Source: JAWOJF01 sp046481785
GTDB taxonomy: Bacteria; Bacteroidota; Ignavibacteria; Ignavibacteriales; Ignavibacteriaceae
DNA: 19,461 bases
Reading direction: 5' to 3'
NCBI GenBank assembly: GCA_046481785.1
Contig: JAWOJF010000138.1
Span: forward strand, 1-19,461
The notes beneath the pieces were generated by a model. That model did no database searches. It worked only from the letters and a program-made list of their open reading frames with translations, and was not told the origin of the DNA. Below are positions 8,534 to 16,316 of this stretch, in pieces. Numbering within the stretch: position 1 is the first letter of the stretch; every line of letters starts with the position of its first letter. A program made the position numbers and the translations under genes.

Positions 8534-9829
8534 CTACATAAAATCTCTCGGATCAGTAATTTCTCCGGTTAATGCTGATGCTGCAACAGTTAAAGGAGAC
8601 GCAAGATATACTGCGGACTTTTTACTCCCCATTCTTCCGGGGAAATTCCTGTTTGTTGTTGAAATAACTACTTCACCATCAACCGCTCTGCCTATTGTAT
8701 CCATAGGGCCGCCCAGGCAAGCAGCACAGGAAGACTGCGCTATAAGGCATCCGGCATTTTCAAATATTTGTCTTAAAGAAACACCGGAAATAGTTTCCTC
8801 TTCAAGCTGCACTGCAATTGCAGTGCTGGCAGGTACTATAAATGTTGGTACCTTAACCTGGTTACCAAACAATAGTGTTGCCGCATGTCTGAAGTCGCTC
8901 AGTTTGCCCCCTGTACAGGATCCGATATAACACTTTGTTAGTTTTGTACCCTGTACATTTCTTACCGTATCATAATTATCGGGGCTGTGCGGTTTTGCAA
9001 CTGAAGGTTCCATATTGGTAACATCATAGGAGTATGCTGCCTTATATTTTGCATCTTTGTCACTTTTAAAAATTTCGTAAGACTTACCGGTTCTTTCTTT
9101 TATATAGGCCTCAATAACTTCATCGGCAGCTATAATCCCGTTCATTGCGCCTGCCTCAATTGCCATATTTGTTAAAGTCATTCTTTCGTCAACAGAAAGT
9201 GCAAATACCGCACTGCCGTCAAATTCAAGAGCACGATAAGTTCCGCCGTCGGTTGTAATATCACCCAGTACACGAAGGATCAAATCCTTGGCTGTTATAT
9301 AAGGCGGCAGTTGACCATTAAATGTAAACTTTAATGATTCAGGAACTTTCTCCCATATTTTTCCGGTTCCAAGAATGAAAGCTGCGTCGGTATTACCCAC
9401 ACCGGTAGAAAACATTCCGAATGCTCCCGATGTGCAGGTATGAGAGTCGGTGCCGAATAAAACCGTACCCGGGACATTGTATCCCTCTTCTGCAAGAGCT
9501 ATATGGCACACACCTTTATATCTATCTGTACCTACATCATAATAATTATCAACAGAATATTCTTTTGCAAACTCACGGAGTATTTCAACATTCCTGTTAG
9601 CCTGCGGGTTTTTTGTAAAGATATAATGATCGGGAAAAATTACCAGCTTATCCTTATCCCATATTTTAGCATTGCTGCCAAATTCCCTTTTCCATATTCC
9701 AATAGTCGGCGGCCCGCAAACATCATGCGTCATAAGCACATCTACATTTAACCATATATTTTCACCGGGAGTAACTTCACTTCTTCCTGATGCTTTTGCT
9801 AATATTTTCTCCGTTATAGTCATTGCCAT
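8534..9829 (-). CDS. leuC: 3-isopropylmalate dehydratase large subunit
   Basis: A 431-residue aconitase-family subunit of the shorter (about 420-residue) LeuC type shared with archaea and many anaerobes. [4Fe-4S] ligands are C305 (GSCTGG), C368 and C371 (SCAACLGG). GTDSHTCTSGAFG and LTNMAIEAGAMNGI are also present. It catalyses the stereospecific isomerisation of 2- to 3-isopropylmalate, and of citramalate when paired with CimA. Two ATGs lie close together (9829 and 9823). The first is chosen because AAAGG sits 9 bases before it. It follows leuA after 43 bp and precedes leuD by 99 bp. Confidence 0.95.
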   Translation of the reverse strand: MAMTITEKILAKASGRSEVTPGENIWLNVDVLMTHDVCGPPTIGIWKREFGSNAKIWDKDKLVIFPDHYIFTKNPQANRNVEILREFAKEYSVDNYYDVGTDRYKGVCHIALAEEGYNVPGTVLFGTDSHTCTSGAFGMFSTGVGNTDAAFILGTGKIWEKVPESLKFTFNGQLPPYITAKDLILRVLGDITTDGGTYRALEFDGSAVFALSVDERMTLTNMAIEAGAMNGIIAADEVIEAYIKERTGKSYEIFKSDKDAKYKAAYSYDVTNMEPSVAKPHSPDNYDTVRNVQGTKLTKCYIGSCTGGKLSDFRHAATLLFGNQVKVPTFIVPASTAIAVQLEEETISGVSLRQIFENAGCLIAQSSCAACLGGPMDTIGRAVDGEVVISTTNRNFPGRMGSKKSAVYLASPLTVAASALTGEITDPRDFM

Positions 9830-9872
9830 AAAAATCAGCCTTTTGAGTTTTGTTTTTTGTTATTTGTAATTT

Positions 9873-11468
9873 TCACACAGCTTGTGATACTTCAGATAAA
9901 GATCCTTTAAAAAGGTTTTCCTGGTTTTTTAAATACATCTGCTGCTGGTTTAATGCATGTAAGTATGCTTTTACACTTGCTTCAATGATATCGGTGGAAA
10001 CTCCTCTGCCGGTAAATGAAATCTCATTTTTCCTTACTCTTACAAGAACTTCACCCATTGCCTGCCTGCCGGATGTTACTGAACGGACATTATAAGATTC
10101 AAGCTCAGGCTTTAAGTTCAGCGCCCTTTCAATTGCATTAAAACATGCATCCACAGCGCCGTCTCCAGTAGCCGATTCCTGGAAAATCTCTTTGCCCGAC
10201 CTTATTCTTATTGTGGCAGTGGGTATTGAATTTGTGCCCATATTAACCTGCACATAATCAAGCTCAAAGAAATCATTTTTATTACTATGAGCCTGATCGC
10301 CCATTAATATCCGCAAGTCTTCATCAAATACCTCTTTTTTCTTATCAGCAAGTGCAACAAACTTTTCATACAGGGGCTGCAATTCATCTTCAGTAATTGT
10401 ATATCCAAGTTCAAGTAACCGGGATTTTAACCCATGCCTTCCTGAATGCCGTCCTAAAACGATTTTTGTTTTATGCACACCCACACTGTCAGGAGTCATA
10501 ATTTCGTATGTTTGCCTGTTCTTCAGCATCCCATCCTGATGAATACCCGATTCATGAGCAAATGCATTGTCGCCAACAATTGCTTTATTAGGCTGCACAA
10601 TTAAACCTGTAAAAGAAGAGACCATTTTACTTGTGTTATATATTTCTTCGGTGTTAATGTTTGTAAAACATTTGTTAATATCCTTACGAACCTTCAATGC
10701 CATTACTATCTCTTCAAGAGAAGCATTACCTGCCCTCTCGCCAATGCCGTTAACTGTACATTCAATCTGCCTTGCTCCCATTTCAATACCGGCAAGAGAA
10801 TTAGCTACAGCAAGTCCAAGGTCATTGTGGCAGTGAACACTGATAATGGCTTTATCAATATTTTTAACTCTTCTTCTTAACTCAGCAATTTTTGTCCCAA
10901 ACTCTGAAGGAAAAGTATACCCTGTAGTATCCGGAATATTAACAGTAGTTGCGCCGGCTTCAATTGCAGCTTCTATAACTTCGGCAAGATACCCTATATC
11001 AGTTCTGCCCGCATCCTCAGCGGAAAACTCAACATCATCAGTAAATGTTTTAGCATAAGCAACTGCATCAATTGACATCTTAATAACGGTTTGCTGCTTT
11101 TCTTCAAGGGTTTTACCGTACCTGTCATCTCCAAATTTACCGAGGATATGAATATCAGATGTACTTGAAAATGTATGTATCCGGAATTTTTTAGCATTAC
11201 GGAGTGCATCATAAGCTGCTTTAACATCAATTTCTTTGGCACGTGCCAAACCAGCAATTACAGCTCCGCCAACTTCATCGGATATTCTCTGCACAGCTTC
11301 AAATTGTGCAGGGGAAGAAACAGGAAATCCTGCTTCAATAACATCTACATTAAGCTTAACAAGCTGCCTGGCTATTTCTAATTTTTCATATACATTTAAT
11401 GAAGCGCCGGGTGACTGCTCACCGTCCCTTAATGTGGTATCGAAAATTATTACCCTGTTGTTCTCCAT
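9873..11468 (-). CDS. leuA: 2-isopropylmalate synthase
   Basis: A 531-residue first committed enzyme of leucine synthesis, joining acetyl-CoA to 2-oxoisovalerate. Seen: FDTTLRDGEQSPGASL near the N-terminus, the metal-binding SVHCHNDLGLAVANSLAG, CTVNGIGERAGNASLEE, and HESGIHQDGMLK. A complete C-terminal leucine-sensing domain (about residues 390-515) is present, so feedback inhibition by leucine is expected. Its length matches the classical type I LeuA. GAGGA lies 6 bases before the ATG. An 87-bp spacer holding a paired REP-like element separates it from leuB upstream. It and cimA are the same length (531) and are clearly paralogous, placed on either side of leuC-leuD. Confidence 0.96.
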   Translation of the reverse strand: MENNRVIIFDTTLRDGEQSPGASLNVYEKLEIARQLVKLNVDVIEAGFPVSSPAQFEAVQRISDEVGGAVIAGLARAKEIDVKAAYDALRNAKKFRIHTFSSTSDIHILGKFGDDRYGKTLEEKQQTVIKMSIDAVAYAKTFTDDVEFSAEDAGRTDIGYLAEVIEAAIEAGATTVNIPDTTGYTFPSEFGTKIAELRRRVKNIDKAIISVHCHNDLGLAVANSLAGIEMGARQIECTVNGIGERAGNASLEEIVMALKVRKDINKCFTNINTEEIYNTSKMVSSFTGLIVQPNKAIVGDNAFAHESGIHQDGMLKNRQTYEIMTPDSVGVHKTKIVLGRHSGRHGLKSRLLELGYTITEDELQPLYEKFVALADKKKEVFDEDLRILMGDQAHSNKNDFFELDYVQVNMGTNSIPTATIRIRSGKEIFQESATGDGAVDACFNAIERALNLKPELESYNVRSVTSGRQAMGEVLVRVRKNEISFTGRGVSTDIIEASVKAYLHALNQQQMYLKNQENLFKGSLSEVSQAV

Positions 11469-11498
11469 TTTTATTCCTCAATAATATTATTTTTTGCA

Positions 11499-11551
11499 GT
11501 ACAGGCTTCAGCCTGTGCCAAATGAAATCCACAGGCTAAAGCCTGTGCTAC
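11499..11551. repeat. Paired REP/BIME-like inverted hairpins between leuB and leuA
   Basis: Two GC-rich hairpins lie back to back. One is ACAGGC-TTCA-GCCTGT at 11501-11516; the other is CACAGGC-TAAA-GCCTGTG at 11530-11547. The second, read on the opposite strand, is nearly the same as the first, so the unit is two head-to-head copies of one REP. The outer copy ends 4 bases after the leuB stop. There is no T tract on the minus strand, so it is not a classical terminator. By analogy with enterobacterial BIMEs it could shield the upstream message or bind DNA-topology proteins. This type of hairpin is usually spread through a genome by a REP-associated transposase; none is in the window. Confidence 0.75.
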
Positions 11552-11555
11552 ACAA

Positions 11556-12656
11556 TCACAATGTAAATACGCCTAATGCCTGCTCGTCATAGATCTGGTT
11601 AAAGTTTTCTATAACGGCTTCTTTCATTTTTTCAGTATCAACCAGGATTGTTCCCGGTGTATATATGTCTGCTGTTCTGTATCCCATCGATAAAGTTTTA
11701 TCAATGGCCTTTTCAATAAGCTCACCTGCTTTATTCATCTGGAATGAATAGTTAAACATCATTGCCACGGAAGAAATAGTTGCAAGCGGATTTGCTTTCT
11801 TCTGACCAGCTATATCGGGTGCGCTTCCGTGTACCGGCTCATATAATGCATAATTACTTCCAAGGCTTGCAGAAGGAAGCATTCCGAGACTGCCGGTAAT
11901 CATTGCGGCAATATCACTTAATATATCGCCAAAAAGATTTTGCGTTAATATTACATCAAATTGTTTTGGATCCCGGACTAACTGCATTGCCGCATTATCA
12001 ACATACATATCATATAATTCAACATCAGAATATTCCTCTTTGTGCAGTTGATGAACTAATTTTCTCCAGAACTGAGAGGTCTCCAAAACATTAGCTTTGT
12101 CAACAGATGTAACTTTGTTATTCCTGTTCCTTGCTGTTTCAAAAGCAAAACGGGCAATACGCAAAACTTCTTCTTTAGTATATACCATGGTGTTCCAGCC
12201 GCGTTCTTCATTAAATCCGCGGGGCTCGCCAAAATAGACATCTCCCGTCAGCTCTCTCAGAATAATTATATCGGTTCCTTTCAATATCTCAGGTTTTAGT
12301 GATGATGATGAAAGAAGCGATGAGTATACTTTTGCCGGACGTATGTTTGTATAAAGTCCCAGTGCTTTTCTTAGTTTCAGCAGTGCAGCTTCAGGTTTTA
12401 ACTGATGTTCAAGGTTTTCCCACTTATATCCGCCAACTGCGCCAAGAAGCACTGCATCAGAATCATAACAATGACTCAGGGTTTCTTCTGTTAAAGGATT
12501 TCCAAACTTATCATAGGAAGCACCTCCAATAAGGCCTTCGGTAAAAGCCACTGACACACCAAATTTTTCTGCAGCTACTTTCAAAACGTCAACACCTGCA
12601 GAAACAACTTCCGGGCCTATGCCATCTCCCGGAAGCAGGAATACTTTCAGATTCAT
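11556..12656 (-). CDS. leuB: 3-isopropylmalate dehydrogenase
   Basis: A 366-residue NAD-dependent beta-decarboxylating dehydrogenase. It oxidises and decarboxylates 3-isopropylmalate to 2-oxoisocaproate. In the CimA route it also acts on beta-methylmalate to give 2-oxobutyrate (inferred from cimA in the operon). Family signatures are LLPGDGIGPEVV at the N-terminus, RELTGDVYFGEPRG, the catalytic lysine in SVDKANVLE, DILSDIAAMITGSLGMLPSAS, and the NAD-binding EPVHGSAPDIAGQKKANP. The length is normal. The ATG overlaps the ilvC stop by 4 bases (ATGA), and a GGAAGAGG ribosome site lies inside the end of ilvC, so translation is likely coupled. Confidence 0.96.
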   Translation of the reverse strand: MNLKVFLLPGDGIGPEVVSAGVDVLKVAAEKFGVSVAFTEGLIGGASYDKFGNPLTEETLSHCYDSDAVLLGAVGGYKWENLEHQLKPEAALLKLRKALGLYTNIRPAKVYSSLLSSSSLKPEILKGTDIIILRELTGDVYFGEPRGFNEERGWNTMVYTKEEVLRIARFAFETARNRNNKVTSVDKANVLETSQFWRKLVHQLHKEEYSDVELYDMYVDNAAMQLVRDPKQFDVILTQNLFGDILSDIAAMITGSLGMLPSASLGSNYALYEPVHGSAPDIAGQKKANPLATISSVAMMFNYSFQMNKAGELIEKAIDKTLSMGYRTADIYTPGTILVDTEKMKEAVIENFNQIYDEQALGVFTL

Positions 12657-13669
12657 ACACCAACCTCTTCCTTTTTATTTTTCTGAAACAGCCAGCTCAT
12701 CATTGAACGAAGTTTAGCTCCTACCTTTTCAATAGGATGTTCGCTGTTTTCTTTTCTAAGCTCCTGCATTTTTTTCTGCCCGGAGCGGTATTCACTAAGC
12801 CATTCCTTTGCAAAATCACCATTCTGAATTTCCTCAAGGATCTTTTTCATTTCTTTTCTTGTTTCCCCGGTAATAATACGGCTGCCTCTTGTCATACCCC
12901 CATACTCTGCAGTATCGCTAACAGAATAATTCATTCTTGTAAGACCTCCTTCATAATATAGGTCTACAATAAGTTTCATTTCATGCATACATTCAAAATA
13001 GGCTAATTCGGGTGGATAACCTGCATTAACAAGAGTTTCAAAGCCTGCTTTAATTAATTCGGCAGAACCGCCGCAAAGCACAGCCTGTTCACCAAAAAGA
13101 TCTGTTTCGGTTTCATCTTTAAAATTAGTTTCAATCACACCTGCTTTTGTTCCGCCTATTCCTTTGGCCCATGCAAGAGCAAGATTTTTAGTTTCGCCAG
13201 AGGGATCCTGGTGGACAGCTACAAGACACGGTGTTCCGCTTCCTTCAATATATGTTCTTCTTACCAGGTGTCCCGGACTTTTAGGAGCAATCATCATAAC
13301 ATTAACATCTGCCGGCGGAACTATCTGTTTGTAGTGAATATTAAACCCATGCCCGAAAGCAAGTGTATTGCCCGGTTTTACAAATGGAGCAATTTCTAAA
13401 TCATATACATCCTTCTGTATCTGATCGGGGATAAGAATCATAATAACATCAGCCCATTCAACAGCTTCAGAAGTAGCTTTAACCGGAAGGCCTGCTGCTT
13501 CTGCTTTCTCCCATCTTGCACTATCCTTGCGCAATCCAACACACACATTAAGGCCGCTGTCTTTAAGATTTAAAGAATGAGCATGCCCCTGGCTGCCGAA
13601 TCCAAGAACGGCTATTTTTTTACTTAGCAGAAGATCTAATGATGCATCATCATCATAATAAACTTTCAT
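12653..13669 (-). CDS. ilvC: Ketol-acid reductoisomerase (class I)
   Basis: A 338-residue class I (short) KARI. It isomerises and reduces acetolactate or acetohydroxybutyrate to the dihydroxy acids of the Val/Leu and Ile branches. Seen: the nucleotide-binding GFGSQGHAHS (residues 23-32), metal ligands in KDETETDLFGEQAVLCGG, and the C-terminal HPIEKVGAKLRSMMSW. The coenzyme-selecting loop reads R47-K48-D49-S50. Common NADPH enzymes have R-S-G-S here, so phosphate contact may differ, although the last serine is kept. AAAGGA is placed before the ATG, 13 bases after ilvN. Its stop overlaps leuB. The next enzyme, IlvD, is not encoded nearby. Confidence 0.96.
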   Translation of the reverse strand: MKVYYDDDASLDLLLSKKIAVLGFGSQGHAHSLNLKDSGLNVCVGLRKDSARWEKAEAAGLPVKATSEAVEWADVIMILIPDQIQKDVYDLEIAPFVKPGNTLAFGHGFNIHYKQIVPPADVNVMMIAPKSPGHLVRRTYIEGSGTPCLVAVHQDPSGETKNLALAWAKGIGGTKAGVIETNFKDETETDLFGEQAVLCGGSAELIKAGFETLVNAGYPPELAYFECMHEMKLIVDLYYEGGLTRMNYSVSDTAEYGGMTRGSRIITGETRKEMKKILEEIQNGDFAKEWLSEYRSGQKKMQELRKENSEHPIEKVGAKLRSMMSWLFQKNKKEEVGV

Positions 13670-13682
13670 TGTAATATTTCCT

Positions 13683-14198
13683 TTATTGAGTTGCTAAAAC
13701 GTCTTTAGTTTCATGTTTAAGTTGTTCACCCCTTTTGAGGGCCACGGTTCCCGAACGTGCCATTTCTTTTATTCCATAAGGCTCAAGCACATTTATAAAT
13801 GCATCTATCTTATCAGGCGGGCCTGTTACTTCCAGGGTAAGTGTTTTAGTATTAATATCTACAACGTTACCTCTGAAAATACTGCACACGTTAGTTAGTT
13901 CTGCCCGGGTACCTTTTTGATAGTATACTGTAATTAAAGCAAGTTCTCTTTCAACCCGTGATTGTCCGGTAAGGTCAACAACTTTAATTGTGTCAATCAG
14001 CCTGTTTAGCTGCTTTACAACCTGCTCAATTATTTTGTCATCTCCGGCTGTTACAATAGTCATCCTGGATATCTCCGGATTTTCCGTCTCGCCTATGGAA
14101 ATACTGCTAACGTTAAATCCTTTCCCGCTGAACATAGTTACTACACGGTTAAAAGTACCAAACTGGTTTTCTACAAGTACTGATATAGTGTGCTTCAT
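13683..14198 (-). CDS. ilvN: Acetolactate synthase small (regulatory) subunit
   Basis: A 171-residue ACT-domain subunit that activates IlvB and confers feedback inhibition by valine (family knowledge). The N-terminal ACT domain, with TISVLVENQFGTFNRVVTMF and KGFNVSSISIGETE, fills about residues 3-78. The C-terminal ALS_ss_C domain, with ELALITVYYQKGTRAE through LEPYGIKEMARSGTVALKRG, fills the rest. The length is typical of IlvH/IlvN. The ATG shares one base with the ilvB stop (TAATG), and AAGGAG sits within the ilvB 3' end, so subunit synthesis is probably coupled for a fixed ratio. Confidence 0.96.
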   Translation of the reverse strand: MKHTISVLVENQFGTFNRVVTMFSGKGFNVSSISIGETENPEISRMTIVTAGDDKIIEQVVKQLNRLIDTIKVVDLTGQSRVERELALITVYYQKGTRAELTNVCSIFRGNVVDINTKTLTLEVTGPPDKIDAFINVLEPYGIKEMARSGTVALKRGEQLKHETKDVLATQ

Positions 14199-15916
14199 TA
14201 AACCATCTCCTTGGGATCTAGTCTTTTTGTCATTATTTCATTTACTGATTTGCCTGCAGGGATAATTGGGAATACCATATCTTCCTTAACAACCTTGAAT
14301 TCCATTAACACAGGCCCATCATTATAATTAAATGCTTCTTCAAAGATATCGTCTACTTCGTTGGGATTATTTGTTGAGAAAGATTTTAAACCAAATGCTT
14401 CACCAACCTTCTTGAAATCCGGGTTACTATCAGACAAATCCGTAAAGCTGTATTTCTCTTTATGGAAAAGTTCCTGCCACTGTCTTACCATTCCAAGGAA
14501 ACTGTTGTTAATTATTATGAACTTAATTGGAAGTTTATGATAATTAGCAGTAATAAGTTCCTGGATATTCATCTGGAAGCCGCCGTCTCCGCTTATAGAG
14601 ATAATTGGGCGGTCTTTAATTGCAAAAGCGGCACCAATAGAAGCCGGAACAGAAAATCCCATAGTCCCAAGGCCGCCGCTTGAAATGTGAGAACGGGGAT
14701 TTGTAAATTTATAATGCTGGGTTATCCACATCTGGTGCTGTCCTACATCAGAAACAATAACAGCTTCACCCTTTGTCCTCTCCGATAATTTTTCAATAAC
14801 ATATTCAGATCTTAATTTACCATCATTCTTTTCATAAGTAAGCGGGCATTCCTGCCTCCATTTTTCTATCTGTCTCCACCAGTCATCAATAGGCAAAGGT
14901 TCATTCATTTCAGCAGCAAGCTCTGCAAGAACATGTTTAACATCGCCTACTATAGGAAGGTCAACAACAACATTTTTATCTATACAGGTGGGATCAATAT
15001 CTACATGTATTTTATAAGCCTTTGTGGCAAACTGGTCAAGCTTACCAGTAACGCGGTCATCAAATCTTGCACCTAACGAAACAAGCACATCACAATTGTT
15101 TACTGCCTGATTAGCCCAATAAGTTCCGTGCATGCCAAGCATTCCTAATGACTGCGGGTCAGTCATAGGATAAGCGCCAAGCCCCTGCAGGGTCATTGTA
15201 ACAGGAAGCCGGTTCTCTTTTGCAAACAATCTCAACTCACGGTGTCCGCCGGACATAATTACCCCGCCTCCAACATATAACAATGGCCGCTTTGCTTTCC
15301 TTATCATCTCTGCAGCTTTTTTAATCTGATTCTGATGGCCAAGGAATGTAGGTTTATATCCTCTCATCTCTATTTTTTCAGGATACTCAAATTCACACTC
15401 TGCCATAATAACATCTTTAGGAATATCAACAAGTACCGGCCCCGGTCTTCCGGTTGAAGCAATAAAAAATGCCTTGCGGATTGTGGATGCAAGCTCTTTA
15501 ACATCCCTTACTAGGAAATTATGTTTGGTAATAGGACGGGTTATGCCAACTATATCTGCTTCCTGAAACGCATCATTGCCAATCATATGAGTAGGAACCT
15601 GCCCGGTAAAAACCACAATCGGCACTGAATCCATATAAGCATCCGCAATACCTGTAACTGTATTAGTAGCACCGGGCCCCGATGTAACAAGTACTACTCC
15701 AACTTTTCCTGTAGCCTTGGCATATCCTTCTGCCATATGAGTAGCGCCCTGTTCATGTCTTACAAGTATATGCTTCAAAAAATCAACATCATATAGATGT
15801 TCATAAAGTTTTAGCACCACACCACCAGGATAACCAAAGACGTATTCAACTTTTTCTCGTCTTAAACATTCAAAAAATATGTCTGCACCTGCTAACATCG
15901 GTTTTGAGGTTCGCAT
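14198..15916 (-). CDS. ilvB: Acetolactate synthase large (catalytic) subunit
   Basis: A 572-residue thiamine-diphosphate enzyme. It joins two pyruvates to acetolactate (Val, Leu) or pyruvate with 2-oxobutyrate to acetohydroxybutyrate (Ile). The catalytic glutamate is E55 (LVRHEQGATHMAEGYA). The ThDP/Mg motif GDGG is at 443-446 and runs to the INN near 471. The GGxG-type FAD-binding middle domain is present, and YVGGGV lies at about residues 216-221. It is the first enzyme gene of the operon. The ATG is set by AAAGGG at 15929-15924, 7 bases upstream. Immediately before the ribosome site is the AATAATCAGATAATCA segment, which can pair with the end of leader ORF 2, so ilvB initiation itself may be the regulated step. 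Confidence 0.97.
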   Translation of the reverse strand: MRTSKPMLAGADIFFECLRREKVEYVFGYPGGVVLKLYEHLYDVDFLKHILVRHEQGATHMAEGYAKATGKVGVVLVTSGPGATNTVTGIADAYMDSVPIVVFTGQVPTHMIGNDAFQEADIVGITRPITKHNFLVRDVKELASTIRKAFFIASTGRPGPVLVDIPKDVIMAECEFEYPEKIEMRGYKPTFLGHQNQIKKAAEMIRKAKRPLLYVGGGVIMSGGHRELRLFAKENRLPVTMTLQGLGAYPMTDPQSLGMLGMHGTYWANQAVNNCDVLVSLGARFDDRVTGKLDQFATKAYKIHVDIDPTCIDKNVVVDLPIVGDVKHVLAELAAEMNEPLPIDDWWRQIEKWRQECPLTYEKNDGKLRSEYVIEKLSERTKGEAVIVSDVGQHQMWITQHYKFTNPRSHISSGGLGTMGFSVPASIGAAFAIKDRPIISISGDGGFQMNIQELITANYHKLPIKFIIINNSFLGMVRQWQELFHKEKYSFTDLSDSNPDFKKVGEAFGLKSFSTNNPNEVDDIFEEAFNYNDGPVLMEFKVVKEDMVFPIIPAGKSVNEIMTKRLDPKEMV

Positions 15917-15934
15917 ATAGGGACCCTTTCTAAT

Positions 15935-16007
15935 TGATTATCTGATTATTTAATTTTTATTTTTTTCTTGATTCTAAACAATTCTGATAATCATGGGATA
16001 ATCAGAA
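15935..16007 (-). promoter_or_regulatory. Hairpin at end of leader ORF 2 with competing pairing next to the ilvB ribosome site
   Basis: On the minus strand, TTCTGATTATC (16007-15997) pairs with GATTATCAGAA (15992-15982) as an 11-bp stem with one T-T mismatch and a CCAT loop. The last five sense codons of leader ORF 2 lie in or at the edge of the 5' arm and loop, and its TGA stop spans the loop/3'-arm junction. Two GATTATC copies are thus available. A downstream GATAATCA (15942-15935) can pair perfectly, over 8 bases, with TGATTATC (15993-15986). ATAATCAG (15949-15942) can pair with CTGATTAT (16005-15998). The downstream element ends 5 bases before the ilvB AAAGGG site. An A-rich stretch, not a T run, follows the first hairpin, so this is not an ordinary intrinsic terminator. 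Confidence 0.6.
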
Positions 16008-16182
16008 GTAGAACCAGCAAAATAACTAATAGACTAATTTGATTTTTAATGAAGCTTGTGGTGAGATATTGTAATACTACAATACTTTTGGTGTGAATAG
16101 TATCGGATGAACTTTTACTGTACGGGCATTGTTTCCCGGTAAAAGTTTTACGCTGTCGATTATGTTCAGCTTCCGATCTCAC
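15991..16182 (-). CDS. Leader peptide 2, Leu/Val/Ile-rich (ilv operon)
   Basis: A 63-residue ORF ending in SLLVILLVLLLIIP, 74 bases before ilvB. Twelve consecutive codons are branched-chain: seven Leu (CTA, TTA, TTG, CTG, CTA, CTT, CTG), two Val and three Ile. This is the signature of an attenuation leader peptide, and its position before an ilv-leu operon supports that. The start is a GTG at 16182-16180 with AGAGG six bases upstream; an in-frame TAG lies just before the ribosome site, so no longer start exists. The first 49 residues are ordinary polar sequence and also encode hairpins at 16110-16147 and 16067-16084. Stalling at the Leu run would cover the 5' arm of the 15982-16007 hairpin. 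A short membrane protein is the alternative reading, but position and codon content favour a leader. Confidence 0.75.
   Translation of the reverse strand: MRSEAEHNRQRKTFTGKQCPYSKSSSDTIHTKSIVVLQYLTTSFIKNQISLLVILLVLLLIIP
16067..16084 (-). promoter_or_regulatory. RNA hairpin inside leader ORF 2
   Basis: On the minus strand TATTGTA-GTAT-TACAATA forms a perfect 7-bp stem with a 4-base loop. It lies about 30 bases before the branched-chain codon run of leader ORF 2. It could pause RNA polymerase so that the first leader ribosome keeps up. That role is inference; the pairing is seen. Confidence 0.5.
16110..16147 (-). promoter_or_regulatory. Long RNA hairpin inside leader ORF 2
   Basis: AACTTTTAC (16147-16139) pairs with GTAAAAGTT (16118-16110) over 9 bases. 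Above it, CGGG pairs with CCCG over 4 bases around an 8-base loop, with a 4-base bulge (TACA) on the 3' side. It is the most GC-stabilised structure of the leader and lies in the early coding part of leader ORF 2. It could be a transcription pause or limit reading of the leader; it is not followed by a T run. Confidence 0.55.
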
Positions 16183-16255
16183 TTGTTGCCTCTAAAGATT
16201 TTATGTTAACCCTATCCTTACAGGGAAAAACCCCATAGATATAAAACCAGGTTTC

Positions 16256-16315
16256 AGGTCAACCCCTTATCTTTATCTTTGCTTTTTATTTTGGATTTTG
16301 ATTTGGGATTGACCT
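16256..16315 (-). promoter_or_regulatory. Long-range RNA stem downstream of leader ORF 1
   Basis: On the minus strand GGTCAATCCC (16314-16305) pairs with GGGGTTGACC (16266-16257) over 10 bases with one G-U pair. One more A-T pair at the base makes 11. The 38-base loop is A-rich and unstructured. The stem starts 8 bases after the leader ORF 1 stop. A ribosome resting at the stop would cover or reach its 5' arm, while one stalled earlier would not. No T tract follows directly (the next is TTTT about 10 bases on), so it does not look like a standard terminator. Confidence 0.55.
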
Positions 16316-16316
16316 T

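Noticed and set aside
16257..16262. TTGACC on the minus strand as a second promoter for leader 2
   Set aside because: The A/T boxes that follow fall at 13 or 15 bases rather than 16-18, and the same bases form the 3' arm of an 11-bp stem.
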